DNA of 64,000 bases from Enhygromyxa salina (lineage in GTDB: Bacteria > Myxococcota_A > Polyangia > Nannocystales > Nannocystaceae). The notes beneath the pieces were generated by a model, which was not told the origin of the DNA, ran no database searches, and saw only the letters and a program-made list of their open reading frames with translations. The DNA lies in contig NZ_JMCC02000074.1 of the NCBI RefSeq assembly GCF_000737335.2, forward strand, positions 3,081 through 67,080, written 5' to 3'. Shown one piece after another: positions 1 through 13,255 of the stretch. Made by a program: the position numbers and the translations under genes. Every line of letters begins with the position of its first letter. Position 1 is the stretch's first letter.

Positions 1-1059
1 CCACTTGCCCTTGGCGATGCGCAGCCACGTGCGGGTGAAGGTCTCGAGCAGCAGCGCCGCGCGCTCGCGTCGGTGCTCGCCGCGGGCGAAGCGATAGTGG
101 TGGCCGGTGCAGCTGGTGCTGCCGTTGAAGCCATCGACCCCGTCGAAGTTGATGAACCCGGCGACGCCGACCTGCTCGTGCAGGTAGCGGCCAACCACGC
201 CGTCGTCGAGATCCGAGCGCAGCAGGATGTGGGGGTTGAAGATCGCGTTGGCGCCCAGCGCGATGAGCTCGCCGGTGGCCGACGCGTCCTTGCGCGATTG
301 GGTGGCCTCGCGGGTGCCGTGCAGCTCGGGGTCTTCCTGCAGCCACTCCACGCCGGTGGCCACGCCGTCCGCCGAGGTCACCGACTGGACGACCGCCCCA
401 AGCTTCAGCTCGACCCGCGGATCCGCGTAGATGTGCGCGAGCCCGTTTTGGACGGTGAACTTGGCGTCGACCGGGCAAAAATTACAAACGAAGTTGGCGC
501 AGCAGCTGGCCCGATCCGTGCTGACCTCTGGGCGCGGCGGCGTGTGAGCGCGGGCGGTTGGGCACACGTAAAAGTCGTCGCCGTGGCGGGCGAGCAGCAG
601 CTTCTCCGGGTTGGAGAGCTCGTGGGGCGCCTGTGGATAGGGGCGGCTGCGGGCGAAGGGCGTGTGATCGCTGGGACCCGAGATCGTCATGAGATCCTCG
701 GCGTCGCAGTAGAAGGGCTCGAGATCGGCGTAGCTGATCGGCCAGTCCATGCCCTGGCCGTAGCGCGACTGCAGCTCGAAGTCCTCGGCCAGCATCCGCG
801 GCGTGTTGCCGTACCACATGTTCGAGGTGCCCCCGAAGGTCGGGGCATACCACCAGGGCTTCTTGTCTTTGCGCTTGAAGCTGTTGTTGCCGATCTTCTG
901 CAAGCCAAACCGAAGCGAGACCAGCTCCGCGTGGGGCCGCTTGCGACCCCGCTCGAGCACGAGGATCTTGGCCTCGGGCTTGGCGTGGCGCAGGTACTCG
1001 TGCAGGAAGAACGACGACGCGAAGCTCGTGCCAACGAGGATGAGGTCGTAGGACGCCAC
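1..1059 (-). CDS. GMC-family (FAD) oxidoreductase, C-terminus beyond window
   Basis: The reading frame opens at a GTG at 1059 and stays open for 353 codons to base 1, so the C-terminal part lies outside the window. The product begins VASYDLILVGTSFAS, a beta-strand and nucleotide-binding turn like the FAD-binding N-terminus of glucose-methanol-choline oxidoreductases, followed by VLERG (end of strand 2, about residue 35) and GGTSNMWYGN (about 76-85), the FAD-contacting GMC signature. The dinucleotide turn is GTSFAS instead of the usual GxGxxG. A cysteine group (CC, then VCNFC) lies near residue 190 and is not typical of classic alcohol or glucose oxidases. The gene lies 73 bp downstream of the glycosyltransferase-like gene on the same strand and may be co-transcribed. 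The substrate cannot be told; no signal peptide is visible. Confidence 0.8.
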   Translation of the reverse strand, partial: MASYDLILVGTSFASSFFLHEYLRHAKPEAKILVLERGRKRPHAELVSLRFGLQKIGNNSFKRKDKKPWWYAPTFGGTSNMWYGNTPRMLAEDFELQSRYGQGMDWPISYADLEPFYCDAEDLMTISGPSDHTPFARSRPYPQAPHELSNPEKLLLARHGDDFYVCPTARAHTPPRPEVSTDRASCCANFVCNFCPVDAKFTVQNGLAHIYADPRVELKLGAVVQSVTSADGVATGVEWLQEDPELHGTREATQSRKDASATGELIALGANAIFNPHILLRSDLDDGVVGRYLHEQVGVAGFINFDGVDGFNGSTSCTGHHYRFARGEHRRERAALLLETFTRTWLRIAKGKW

Positions 1060-1132
1060 GTGGCGGGAGTATAGGGTAGTTTGAAGACGTCGTCGTGGCG
1101 TTGAGCGAGCTCATTGTCAGGCGGCACAGGCC

Positions 1133-3559
<2,427 letters not shown>

Positions 3560-3765
3560 GGTGTGCGTGGGTCAGCGCGCGGCCGCGCGGCGGCTCGTGG
3601 CATGGGCGCGGACATTAACAAAAGTTTGGCGACACGGGCCAGGGTTTCTGGGCCGATCCCAGGCCACGACGCCAGCGCCAGCCCGCGACCAACGTGAGCA
3701 AAGCGCGGGTGGCTCGTCATGTCCGGGGACCGCGAGATCGGCCCGCCCGATCGCACAGGGCGCGC

Positions 3766-4230
3766 TCAGGCGAGCACGCGCTCGGCGGCCTGGCGCGCGA
3801 GATCGCCGTCAACCTCGTCGCGGTGGTTCTTCATGATCAGCCCCATCAGCCGACCGATCTGCTTCTTGTCGGTGATGCCGTTGTCTTGCGCCAGCTTCGC
3901 GACCAGCGCATCCGTGGCCGCGGCGTCGAGCTTGGTCGGGAGGAACTGCTCGCAAAAGCCCAGCTCGAAGCGCGCTTCTGCGAGCGCGTCCGCGGCCCGG
4001 TCCCCAAGCGGCTCGAGCTCGGCGATCGTCTTGCGCACCTGCTTGGCGTAGGCGGTGACGTTGTCGAACCACAGCGCGTCGGTCTCTTCCACGCCCGAGC
4101 CCGACTTGAGCTCCGTCAGGACCTTGTTCTTGATCATGCCGATCACGAGCTTGGTCGGCTCGTCACGCTCGAGCCGCGCCTTGCGGAAGGCCTTGTCGAT
4201 CTGCGCCTTGATCCCCTCGGAGTCGCTCAT
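3766..4230 (-). CDS. GatB/YqeY-domain protein
   Basis: This 154-aa protein starts MSDSEGIKAQIDKAFRKAR and contains LVIGMIKNKVLTELKSG, then ELGFCEQFLPTKLD and a C-terminal helical part. This is the layout and length of free-standing YqeY/GatB-domain proteins, which resemble the tRNA-binding C-terminal domain of GatB, the Asp/Glu-tRNA amidotransferase subunit. The cellular role of the free-standing form is poorly known; a tRNA-related role is inferred. I chose the ATG at 4230 because the frame stays open upstream through a tandem repeat whose translation (repeated NARPM/NARTVLGQC) is plainly not protein. It has no close same-strand neighbour. Confidence 0.82.
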   Translation of the reverse strand: MSDSEGIKAQIDKAFRKARLERDEPTKLVIGMIKNKVLTELKSGSGVEETDALWFDNVTAYAKQVRKTIAELEPLGDRAADALAEARFELGFCEQFLPTKLDAAATDALVAKLAQDNGITDKKQIGRLMGLIMKNHRDEVDGDLARQAAERVLA

Positions 4231-4325
4231 GGCGCGGAGGTTACTCCAGTGCTTCGGTGGCGCAAGCGACGCGTCGCGCGCAGAATTGCGAGTTCGTTTT
4301 GGTTGATCTCCGCAGCGTTGGCAGC

Positions 4326-4424
4326 GCATTGGCCGAGCATTGGGCGCGCATTGGCCGAGCACTGTGCGCGCATTGGCCGAGTATTGTGCGCGCATTGGCC
4401 GAGCATTGTGCGCGCATTGGTTGA
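4326..4424. repeat. 22-bp tandem repeat, 4 good copies plus a decayed fifth
   Basis: Copies start at 4326, 4348, 4370 and 4392, with a degenerate one from 4414. The unit is GCATTGGCCGAGCATTGTGC plus GC, itself two related 11-bp halves (gcattggccga and gcattgtgcgc). Copies differ by one or two bases. There are no spacers, so this is not CRISPR. It lies between the divergent GatB/YqeY gene and the propeller lipoprotein gene, in a 382-bp stretch without a gene. Confidence 0.9.
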
Positions 4425-4519
4425 ATGGTCGCTGGACTCCTGTACGTAGTCAGGGCGTGGTGAGACGTGATCGGCGATGACCGCCATCCCGGCTTCGAAT
4501 TCATCTCTGCGGCTTTAAC

Positions 4520-4560
4520 GCGGGTGCGCTAAACACCCGCTACTGGTGTGAGTGGACACC
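4520..4560. other. Two short hairpins in the leader region of the lipoprotein gene
   Basis: GCGGGTG (4520-4526) pairs with CACCCGC (4534-4540), and GGTGT (4545-4549) with ACACC (4556-4560). They lie about 50-90 bp upstream of the lipoprotein start at 4613. Neither is followed by a T run, so terminator function is not supported. A role in the mRNA leader is possible but unproven. Confidence 0.4.
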
Positions 4561-4612
4561 TCGCGGTCAGCCCCCAATGTGTGTTTGAATGATGTCAGTC
4601 TTGGTACTCACG

Positions 4613-5995
4613 ATGCGCATACTTCCTGTTTCCGTTCTCCTCGCGTTCTCCGTTGCTGCTGTCGGGTGTGGTGGCGATGATCCTCGCAGCTCCGATGACG
4701 ACGGCACGTCCGGGATCGGCACGGCCACGAATGGATCGTCGGACTCCGCCAGCGAGAGCAACGGCGAGGGCAACAGCGAGAGCACGACGACGGGCCCCAC
4801 GACCGACACCGGGCCCACCACCACCGGCGACGGCGACGGTGATGGCGACGACGACGATGACAGCGGCGGCAGCGGGACCGTGTTCGATCTTGGCGGGCTG
4901 CCCGACGCGGGCATCAACTGTGGGGCTGGCGGGGGCAACGATCCTGAGTTCACGTTCTTGTGGGCCGCCAACAGCTCGCAGGGCACGATCTCCAAGATCG
5001 ACACCAACACCGTCATGGAGGTTGGCCGCTATCAAGTTCGCCCCGACGGCCAGGGCAGCCCGTCGCGAACCTCGGTCAGCCTGACGGGCCACGTCGCGGT
5101 CGCCAGCCGCCAAGGCGGCGTCACCAAATTCTACGCAACGGAAGAATTCTGCGAGGAGTCCAACGGCATGCCCGGGATCCAGACCTCGCTCAACAACCAG
5201 GCGCTGCCGTGGGATCAAGAAGAGTGCCGGGCCTGGCACACGCCCTTCGACTACAACAGCCAGCGGCCGCTCGCGTGGGCGCCCGGGACCTGGAACGCCG
5301 GCACCTGCGAGTGGGACAACGAGATGTTGTGGACGGCCGGGCGCTACGGCAGTAACCAAGACCAGGTGTTGCTGCTCGACGGCGACACTGGCGTGGTCGT
5401 CGAGACCGTCGACATCCCCGGGCTCAAGTCCGACTCGTTTGGGATCTACGGCGCCGCCGTCGACTCCGAGGGCAACTTTTGGGGCACGGGCTGGGCGACC
5501 GGCAACCACCTCGTTCGCGTCGATCGTCAGACCATGGAAGCCACGGTCTGGGACGGCCCATCCTCGACCGGGTTCACCTCGCACTGGTACGGCATGACCG
5601 TCGACGTCAACGGTTACGTGTGGAACTGCGCCAGCCGGGTCGCTCGCTTCGATCCCATGACGGAAGAGTGGGCCGTCAGCGACGAGCTCGGGGCGTGGTC
5701 GGCAGGCTGCATGGCGGACGCCGATCCTGATGGGCTGCTGTGGCTCGGGGGCACCGGCGTGCGCGGCCTCAACCGCGAGACCTTCGAGGTCGTCTACAAC
5801 TGGCCAACACCGTCTTCGTACGGCGTGAGCATCGACTTCAATGGCTACGTCTGGGCCGTCAATGGCAACGGTGCGCACCGGGTGGATCCCATGACGGGGC
5901 AGGTCACCTCGTACAACGGGCTGGTCGGGGCCTACACCTACTCGGACATGACCGGCGCGGCGCTCAGCGCCGTCGGCGGCAACCCGAACGGGTAG
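4613..5995 (+). CDS. Secreted lipoprotein with Vgb/NHL-like beta-propeller
   Basis: The 460-aa product begins MRILPVSVLLAFSVAAVGCG, a lipoprotein signal ending in an AVGC lipobox. About 75 residues of Ser/Thr/Asp/Gly-rich linker follow, including GDGDGDGDDDDD. The remaining 370 residues hold repeated short blades such as GNFWGTGWATGNHLVRVDRQ, NGYVWNCASRVARFDPMT and NGYVWAVNGNGAHRVDPMT. This is the pattern of Vgb/NHL-type beta-propellers that read linear repeats or bind ligands. No catalytic residues are apparent. It is probably surface-anchored. Two upstream in-frame ATGs (4589, 4592) exist, but the signal peptide fits best from 4613. The second propeller lipoprotein at 9554 is a probable functional parallel. 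Confidence 0.75.
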   Translation: MRILPVSVLLAFSVAAVGCGGDDPRSSDDDGTSGIGTATNGSSDSASESNGEGNSESTTTGPTTDTGPTTTGDGDGDGDDDDDSGGSGTVFDLGGLPDAGINCGAGGGNDPEFTFLWAANSSQGTISKIDTNTVMEVGRYQVRPDGQGSPSRTSVSLTGHVAVASRQGGVTKFYATEEFCEESNGMPGIQTSLNNQALPWDQEECRAWHTPFDYNSQRPLAWAPGTWNAGTCEWDNEMLWTAGRYGSNQDQVLLLDGDTGVVVETVDIPGLKSDSFGIYGAAVDSEGNFWGTGWATGNHLVRVDRQTMEATVWDGPSSTGFTSHWYGMTVDVNGYVWNCASRVARFDPMTEEWAVSDELGAWSAGCMADADPDGLLWLGGTGVRGLNRETFEVVYNWPTPSSYGVSIDFNGYVWAVNGNGAHRVDPMTGQVTSYNGLVGAYTYSDMTGAALSAVGGNPNG

Positions 5996-6091
5996 CCGCG
6001 AGCGAAGAGCGATCAAATTCGCGAGGCACCGCGGGCCACCGCGAAGCGGCTGCGCGTGTGCTTTGGATCGTCGGGACTAGACTCGAGCAGC

Positions 6092-6553
6092 ATGCTGTTG
6101 CTCGAGAAGCAAAGTACGTTGATCGTCGTCGCCGATCGTGAATCGGCGCGCTTTTATCGTCACGCCCACCCCGGTGCCGTCCTAGAGCCCGCTCGCAGGG
6201 CGATCGATCGGCCCAGCCAAGGCGATCGCAACGCTGATCGGCCGGGACGCAGCTTCGAGTCGGTTGGCCAGGTCCGCCACGCGATGGAGCCGCCGACCAG
6301 CTACCAGGCGCTCGAGCGTCAGGAGATGGCCGCACAGATCGCGCAGACGGTGGAGGCGGCGTTCGAGGGGGACGAAGCGCAGCGGCTGGTGCTGATCATC
6401 GAGCCGCAGCTGCTTGGCGAGGTCCGGCAGAAGCTCGACAAGTCGGCGCGCGACCGGGTGATCCTCGAGCTGCCGTTGCACCTGACCCAGGCCGACCCGC
6501 GCGAGCTGGCGCGGCGTCTGAACGACTCGGGCAAGCTCGGCCGCGTGCTCTGA
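6092..6553 (+). CDS. Host-attachment-family (baeRF-like) protein
   Basis: The 153-aa protein starts MLLLEKQSTLIVVADRESARFY and ends with a helix-rich half containing LVLIIEPQLLGEVRQKL and ILELPLHLTQADPRELARRL. The opening (strand, then ADRESARFY), the middle and the length match the 'host attachment protein' family (named from plant-associated bacteria; related to the baeRF release-factor-like fold). The true role in free-living bacteria is unclear. I chose the ATG at 6092 because the family begins directly with this strand; the frame opens 12 codons earlier. It is convergent with the PEBP lipoprotein gene 100 bp away. Confidence 0.75.
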   Translation: MLLLEKQSTLIVVADRESARFYRHAHPGAVLEPARRAIDRPSQGDRNADRPGRSFESVGQVRHAMEPPTSYQALERQEMAAQIAQTVEAAFEGDEAQRLVLIIEPQLLGEVRQKLDKSARDRVILELPLHLTQADPRELARRLNDSGKLGRVL

Positions 6554-6653
6554 TCTGCGATCCCGACAAGCACGGCACCGAGTGCTCGCCCACCGTGGCC
6601 GGCCGGCAGCACGCCTGTTGCGGTGCCCTGCGATCGAGCCAACGTCGCTCGAG

Positions 6654-7235
6654 CTAGTCGCCCGTGCGTTCGCGTCGATAGGTGCCGATCAGCTGGGCCT
6701 GCCCGAGGATGTGACCGCTCATCGCCTGCTCGAGCTCGGCCTTGGTCGGCTGCGACAGGTCTCCAAGCGGCGCGTCGAGGGCGTAGAGCTTGTGCACATA
6801 GCGGTGCTCGCCGATCGGCGGACACGGGCCGCGGTAGCCCGTGCTGCCCCAGTCGTTGCGGCCCTCGTGGGTCCCGGTGGGGAGCTCGCGTGCGCCCCGG
6901 TCCAGACCGGTCGCGTTGGCCGGGATCTCATAGAGAACCCAGTGCACCCAGGTTCGTTTGGGTGCCTTGGGATCCGGGGCGTCGGGGTCGTCAACGATCA
7001 GCGCGAGGGTCTGGGTGCCGGCCGGGATGTGTGACCAGTCCAACGGGGGCGAGATGTCCTCGCCCTCGCAGGTGTACTGGCGGGGGATCGCCTCGCCGTC
7101 CTCGAACGCGGGGGACTCCAGTAGCATGTCGGGGATCCTGGGTTTGTGGTTGGGCCTGCTGTCGGCAGGGGCCGTCTGTACGCAGGCGCTCGTGAGCAGC
7201 AGGCCAAGCACGGTCTCCACAGCAAGGTTCGCCAT
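6654..7235 (-). CDS. YbhB/YbcL-type PEBP lipoprotein
   Basis: The 193-aa product carries a lipoprotein signal (MANLAVETVLGLLLTSAC) and then a complete bacterial PEBP domain: ESPAFEDGEAIPRQYTCEG, DISPPLDWSHIP, LIVDDPDAPDP, WVHWVLYEIP, GYRGPCPPIGEHRYVHKLYAL. The DPDAP and GPCPP...HRY motifs form the ligand pocket of the phosphatidylethanolamine-binding (Raf-kinase-inhibitor-like) family. The ligand in bacteria is generally unknown. It starts 25 bp after the P-type ATPase stop on the same strand, so co-transcription is likely. The lipobox cysteine implies membrane anchoring, whereas many relatives are cytoplasmic or periplasmic. Confidence 0.9.
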   Translation of the reverse strand: MANLAVETVLGLLLTSACVQTAPADSRPNHKPRIPDMLLESPAFEDGEAIPRQYTCEGEDISPPLDWSHIPAGTQTLALIVDDPDAPDPKAPKRTWVHWVLYEIPANATGLDRGARELPTGTHEGRNDWGSTGYRGPCPPIGEHRYVHKLYALDAPLGDLSQPTKAELEQAMSGHILGQAQLIGTYRRERTGD

Positions 7236-7260
7236 GAAGACAGTCTAGCGGTGTCTCCGG

Positions 7261-9429
<2,169 letters not shown>

Positions 9430-9553
9430 CCGCGCCGGGACTGTGACGCCAAGACCCCGGCGCCGCATCGGGAGCGTTCATGCAGAGCTTGCGCATGGCC
9501 AACTCGGCCCAGACTTGGAACGCCGGACCGCGGCTCGGTCCAAGCCTACGACC

Positions 9554-10660
9554 ATGCGCATCTCCCCCGTGCTCCTCGTGCTGCCCCTGCTCCTGACCGC
9601 CTGCCAGCACGACGGCGAGGCCGACGACACCTCCGCGATCGGCCTGTTCGACGGCCTGTTCGATGGGGTTGCAACCGGCCTGAACTACCCGCTCGACATC
9701 GGCGTGGCGCCCGACGACCTGCTCACAGAGGCTGACATCGAGGGCGGTGACATCTACCTTGCCAACTACGGCACCTCCGAGATCATGTGGGTCCGGGATC
9801 CAACCGGAGCGCCGGACAGCGGCGCCGCCACGCCGATCTTCGACGGCACCTCGGCTGGGTTTGCCGGTCCAACCGCGATCTCGGTCCCCACCCACGCCCG
9901 CGTGTGGGCGGCGTTCGAGCAGGGGGGCTCGGACAACGCAGGTGGCATTGCGATCCTCGATCAGGACGGCGCGCTGATCTCCACGATCGACGGCAGCGAC
10001 AACCCCGACGCGTTCGCCAACCCCGGCGGCCTCTGCTACGGCGGTCGCTCGGCCGACGGCGCGATCGCGTACTTCTACTTGGTCAACCTTGGCGACGGCA
10101 CCGCGTGGCGGATCGAGGCCAGCACCCTCGACGGCGACGGCCTCGCGTTCACCCAGATCGGCAGCGGGCTGGCGACCGGGACCCCGGGCAACCCCGGCTC
10201 GCCAGGCAACGGGCTGAGCAGCTCGTCAGATCTGCCCCAGGGCGGCGCGCGCGGCTGCGCCTACGACCTGGGCTCGCTCTACGTCGCGGACATGCAAAAT
10301 GATCGGGTCGTGCGCTTCGACGATGCTGCGACCAACGATGGCATTGATGGCGTCGCGCTCGAGGACCTCCCGGCTGGGAACCTCAACGACCCCACGGATC
10401 TCACGGTCAACGCCGAGGGCTACTTGATCATCGTCTCCTACGAGAACGCGAAGGCGTTCTTGACCGTGGAGCTGCCGCGCGGCGGCTTCATCGACAACGG
10501 CCTGCAAGACCTCAGCGTCAACGCGGGCAACTACGGGGTCGCGGTCGCCAGCGGGACCGTGTGGTTCACCCGCGCCAACAACAAGAACGGAACACTGCGG
10601 GCCGTCACGCCCGAGCAGGACGTGCTGCCAACGACCGAAGGGCCGTTCCCGCCGCAGTGA
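9554..10660 (+). CDS. Secreted lipoprotein with NHL-like repeats
   Basis: The 368-aa product starts MRISPVLLVLPLLLTACQHD, a clean lipoprotein signal with an LTAC lipobox, followed by a short acidic linker (DGEADDTS). The rest has propeller-like strands: GDIYLANYGTSEIMWVRDP, GGIAILDQDGALISTIDG, GSLYVADMQNDRVVRFDDA, GYLIIVSYENAKAFL. These resemble NHL/SMP-30-like six-bladed propellers; no catalytic residues can be assigned. The frame is open 52 codons upstream into the divergent ATPase gene, but the signal peptide fixes the start. The stop lies 5 bp from the convergent end of the operon at 10665. Confidence 0.75.
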   Translation: MRISPVLLVLPLLLTACQHDGEADDTSAIGLFDGLFDGVATGLNYPLDIGVAPDDLLTEADIEGGDIYLANYGTSEIMWVRDPTGAPDSGAATPIFDGTSAGFAGPTAISVPTHARVWAAFEQGGSDNAGGIAILDQDGALISTIDGSDNPDAFANPGGLCYGGRSADGAIAYFYLVNLGDGTAWRIEASTLDGDGLAFTQIGSGLATGTPGNPGSPGNGLSSSSDLPQGGARGCAYDLGSLYVADMQNDRVVRFDDAATNDGIDGVALEDLPAGNLNDPTDLTVNAEGYLIIVSYENAKAFLTVELPRGGFIDNGLQDLSVNAGNYGVAVASGTVWFTRANNKNGTLRAVTPEQDVLPTTEGPFPPQ

Positions 10661-10664
10661 ACAC

Positions 10665-11942
10665 TCACTCGTCGGCGCTGTCGGTGCACGCGGCGATCTC
10701 CAACGCCGCTTGCAGCTCGCAGTTCCTGGCGCACAGGTCCTCGCTCGCGCTGCTGGCTAGCGGGGCGTCGTCGTTCAGCACGGCGTCTCGATAGTCCGCC
10801 CAGGTCTGCATGTGTGCGCTGGGCTCGAAGCCAGTGTCCGACAGCAGATCCGTCATCACCGGCAGCACGATCCGCGTGTACATGATCCCCTCGTCGACGC
10901 CCTTGGCCGCTTCGGCGCTGCCGAGCGAACCGGCGAGCAGGGCCTCGTCACAGTACTTGCGCGCCCGCTTGACGAACACGATCGCCAGCTCGTGCTCGAT
11001 CAGATCTGCGTTGATCTCGGCTGGTGCGCCCTCGAGCATTGTGGTGATCAGCTCGAGCGCCGGCGTGTTGCGCCCCAGGATCCGGTCTTCGATCAACGCC
11101 AACAGCCCCCGCGCCTCGCGGGCCGCGAGCGGGTCGTCCTTGGCTCGCGCCCGCTCGGCGAGCGCGAGCAGGTTGCGCTGGACGACGCCAAACGAGCCCT
11201 TCTCGACCACTTGCTTGGCAGACTTGGTAGCGAGCTCGTCGGGGGCCCACGCTTGCTCGGGTCCGATGATGCCCGCCGATCCGGTCGTGAACGCGCCCTC
11301 GATCGTCGCCTCCCAGTCTTCGCCCGCGACGGCGTCGGCCGAGCTGGCGAGCGTGGCGAAGCTCCCGCTCCACACACACCAGGCCCAATCCCACTCGGCG
11401 TGAAACAGGGCGGGGTCGCGCTGCGGGTCGGGGAGCGCGTCCGACACCATCGCAAGCCGGGCCCGGACGTCGAGTAGGGCGACGGCACGAAGCGTGGCGA
11501 GCACGTCTGCCAAGATCAGCTTGCGAGCCTGCCCCTGCTCGAGGGCCGCGAGCTCGAGGGCCTGCTCGATCGCCAGATCGTCGGTCAAGACGCCAGCCTC
11601 GACCCGACCGAGGCGGGCGCCGACCTCCCGTACCCAGCGCTGGACGGCGGTGCCCCCAGGCAGCGGCGACTCGCCGGACAAGTCCGGCGCGGACCCGCGA
11701 TAGAGCTCGATCACGTAGTCCAGATCGGGGTCGGGCAGCCGCAGCTCCGCTTCGATCTGGGCGAGGCCGAACATCGCCGCCTCGCAGGCGGGCAGCGGCG
11801 TGTCACCGAGCGCGGGCTCGTCTTCATTGCCGACGTCGTCGGCCGAGCTGTCCGCGTCGTCCTCGAGGCCCTCGCAGGCGAACAGGGCGGCGCTGAGCAG
11901 CAGCGGAGCAAGTGTCCAATTCATGTAGTTCATGTGATTCAT
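10665..11942 (-). CDS. Lipoprotein of unknown function at the end of the imelysin operon
   Basis: The 425-aa product begins MNHMNYMNWTLAPLLLSAALF and has its lipobox cysteine in LFAC, then an acidic linker (DDADSSADDVGNEDE). The rest looks all-alpha, with many short Ala/Leu-rich amphipathic helices and a C-terminal Cys pair (DLCARNCEL). I do not recognise the family. It is the last gene of the leftward operon that starts at 16922; its start overlaps the HTTM gene stop by 4 bp (ATGA), so translation is probably coupled. Context suggests an accessory surface or periplasmic part of the same, probably iron-related, system. The frame is open far upstream inside the HTTM gene, but the lipoprotein signal fixes the start. 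Confidence 0.75.
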   Translation of the reverse strand: MNHMNYMNWTLAPLLLSAALFACEGLEDDADSSADDVGNEDEPALGDTPLPACEAAMFGLAQIEAELRLPDPDLDYVIELYRGSAPDLSGESPLPGGTAVQRWVREVGARLGRVEAGVLTDDLAIEQALELAALEQGQARKLILADVLATLRAVALLDVRARLAMVSDALPDPQRDPALFHAEWDWAWCVWSGSFATLASSADAVAGEDWEATIEGAFTTGSAGIIGPEQAWAPDELATKSAKQVVEKGSFGVVQRNLLALAERARAKDDPLAAREARGLLALIEDRILGRNTPALELITTMLEGAPAEINADLIEHELAIVFVKRARKYCDEALLAGSLGSAEAAKGVDEGIMYTRIVLPVMTDLLSDTGFEPSAHMQTWADYRDAVLNDDAPLASSASEDLCARNCELQAALEIAACTDSADE

Positions 11943-13252
11943 GGCGGGTGGGTCGTGGGTGCAGGCAAGATCCACGGCTTCGCGGCGAGGCCCTCGCGGG
12001 TGGCCGCGAGGTCCGTATTGGGATCGATCAAGCGATGGTGCGGGCGGCCGTTGAACGCCACGAACACGTCGGCGCGGATCTCGATCGCGCTGCCGGGCAT
12101 CTCGCGCTCGAGCCGCGCGGCCAAGTGCCGGGCGTACTGGGCGATCAGATCCGGCTGGGTGCTCATCATCTTCACTTGCAGCGGGCTCAGCTCGGCGTGG
12201 GGGTCGAGCTTCCAGCGCCGGCCGGTGGCGCGGTCGTGGACCCGAAATTCGGCGAACCCAACCTTCTCGATCAACATCACGCGATAGCCGAAGCGAAACC
12301 CCTGCTCGTGCCACAGCGACGACCCCGGGTACAGCAGAGAGCGCCAGGGTAGCGCGATCTGAACGAGCAACAGCGCGCCCGCGGCCCAGGTCAGCGCCTG
12401 CTTCAACCGCGGGTCGATCGGCGTTGACGCAGGCGTCCGGTCTCGCGCCATGAACCGGCGCGGCCAGTCTGGCGCGAACATGATCGTTGCGCAGCCGATC
12501 ATGAACCACGGGAACATGCCGATCGGAAACAATAGCCCCGTGATCACATGAAAGCCGACGACCGCCACATAGGCGTAGGCCCGGGTCGGCCGCCACAACA
12601 GCGCGGGGACCACCAGCAGATCGAAGCCAAGGCCCGACCACGAGGCCAGGTGGGCGAGCCAGGCTTCATCGAGCCACGCGCCCACGAGCGGAAGGTCCGC
12701 GCGACGGGCCAGCCAGGTCTTCAGGGGTTGGGCGTAAACCAGCCAGTCCGCGCCGATCTTGGCGATGCCGGCGTACAGGTAGACCAGGCCAACCTGGACC
12801 CGCACCAGCGTCAGCTGGATCTGGCTCACCCGGGCGTCTTCGTCGGGCACCGGCGGTAGCAGCACGAAAGTAGCGAGCAAGCAGCTGATGAAATAGTAGT
12901 GATTGAGGTAGTAGCTCAGGTCGATCAGCTCGATATACGTGAACGCGAGCAGACACGTCAGCGCGCTCAGGCGCGGCCGCAGCCCCGCCGCGAACGCGAG
13001 GCTCGCCGCGGCCAGGACCGCGAACAACCCGTACGCGAGCGTTGGCGTGGGCGCCTGGACCCACGCGAACCCCCAATAGTGAAAGTGAAAGCTTGGCGCG
13101 AGCAGCAGCTCGTCGACCCACCCGCGGGCCACGAAGCGCAGCGCGGACACGCACACCAGCAGGCCCACGAACACGCGCAGGATTACCAGCGAGCTGGCGT
13201 CGACCCGCTGCCTCGACCATGCGCGCGCGCGCTCGCAGCAGCCCGGGCCCAT
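11939..13252 (-). CDS. HTTM / vitamin-K-dependent gamma-carboxylase-like membrane protein
   Basis: The 437-aa protein has about 8 hydrophobic segments from residue 18 to 305 and a soluble C-terminal domain of about 130 residues. The segment VGLVYLYAGIAKIGADWLVYAQPLKTWL, with the conserved KI.ADWL core, and the later RSLLYPGSSLWHEQGFRF..WR-type region are hallmarks of the HTTM domain found in bacterial homologues of vitamin-K-dependent gamma-glutamyl carboxylase. Chemistry in bacteria is largely untested. It starts 3 bp after the second imelysin gene stop and overlaps the next gene by 4 bp, placing it inside the imelysin operon, where HTTM proteins are known companions. Confidence 0.85.
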   Translation of the reverse strand: MGPGCCERARAWSRQRVDASSLVILRVFVGLLVCVSALRFVARGWVDELLLAPSFHFHYWGFAWVQAPTPTLAYGLFAVLAAASLAFAAGLRPRLSALTCLLAFTYIELIDLSYYLNHYYFISCLLATFVLLPPVPDEDARVSQIQLTLVRVQVGLVYLYAGIAKIGADWLVYAQPLKTWLARRADLPLVGAWLDEAWLAHLASWSGLGFDLLVVPALLWRPTRAYAYVAVVGFHVITGLLFPIGMFPWFMIGCATIMFAPDWPRRFMARDRTPASTPIDPRLKQALTWAAGALLLVQIALPWRSLLYPGSSLWHEQGFRFGYRVMLIEKVGFAEFRVHDRATGRRWKLDPHAELSPLQVKMMSTQPDLIAQYARHLAARLEREMPGSAIEIRADVFVAFNGRPHHRLIDPNTDLAATREGLAAKPWILPAPTTHPP

Positions 13253-13255
13253 CGC

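Noticed and set aside
482..1127. Minus-strand ATG-started frames of 146 and 210 codons
   Set aside because: They are in the wrong frames; the GTG-started GMC oxidoreductase frame carries the recognisable domain.
4231..4395. N-terminal extension of the GatB/YqeY protein
   Set aside because: The extra frame translates the tandem repeat region and does not fit the family length.
4326..4424. CRISPR array
   Set aside because: The 22-bp units are directly tandem with no spacers, and no cas genes are present.
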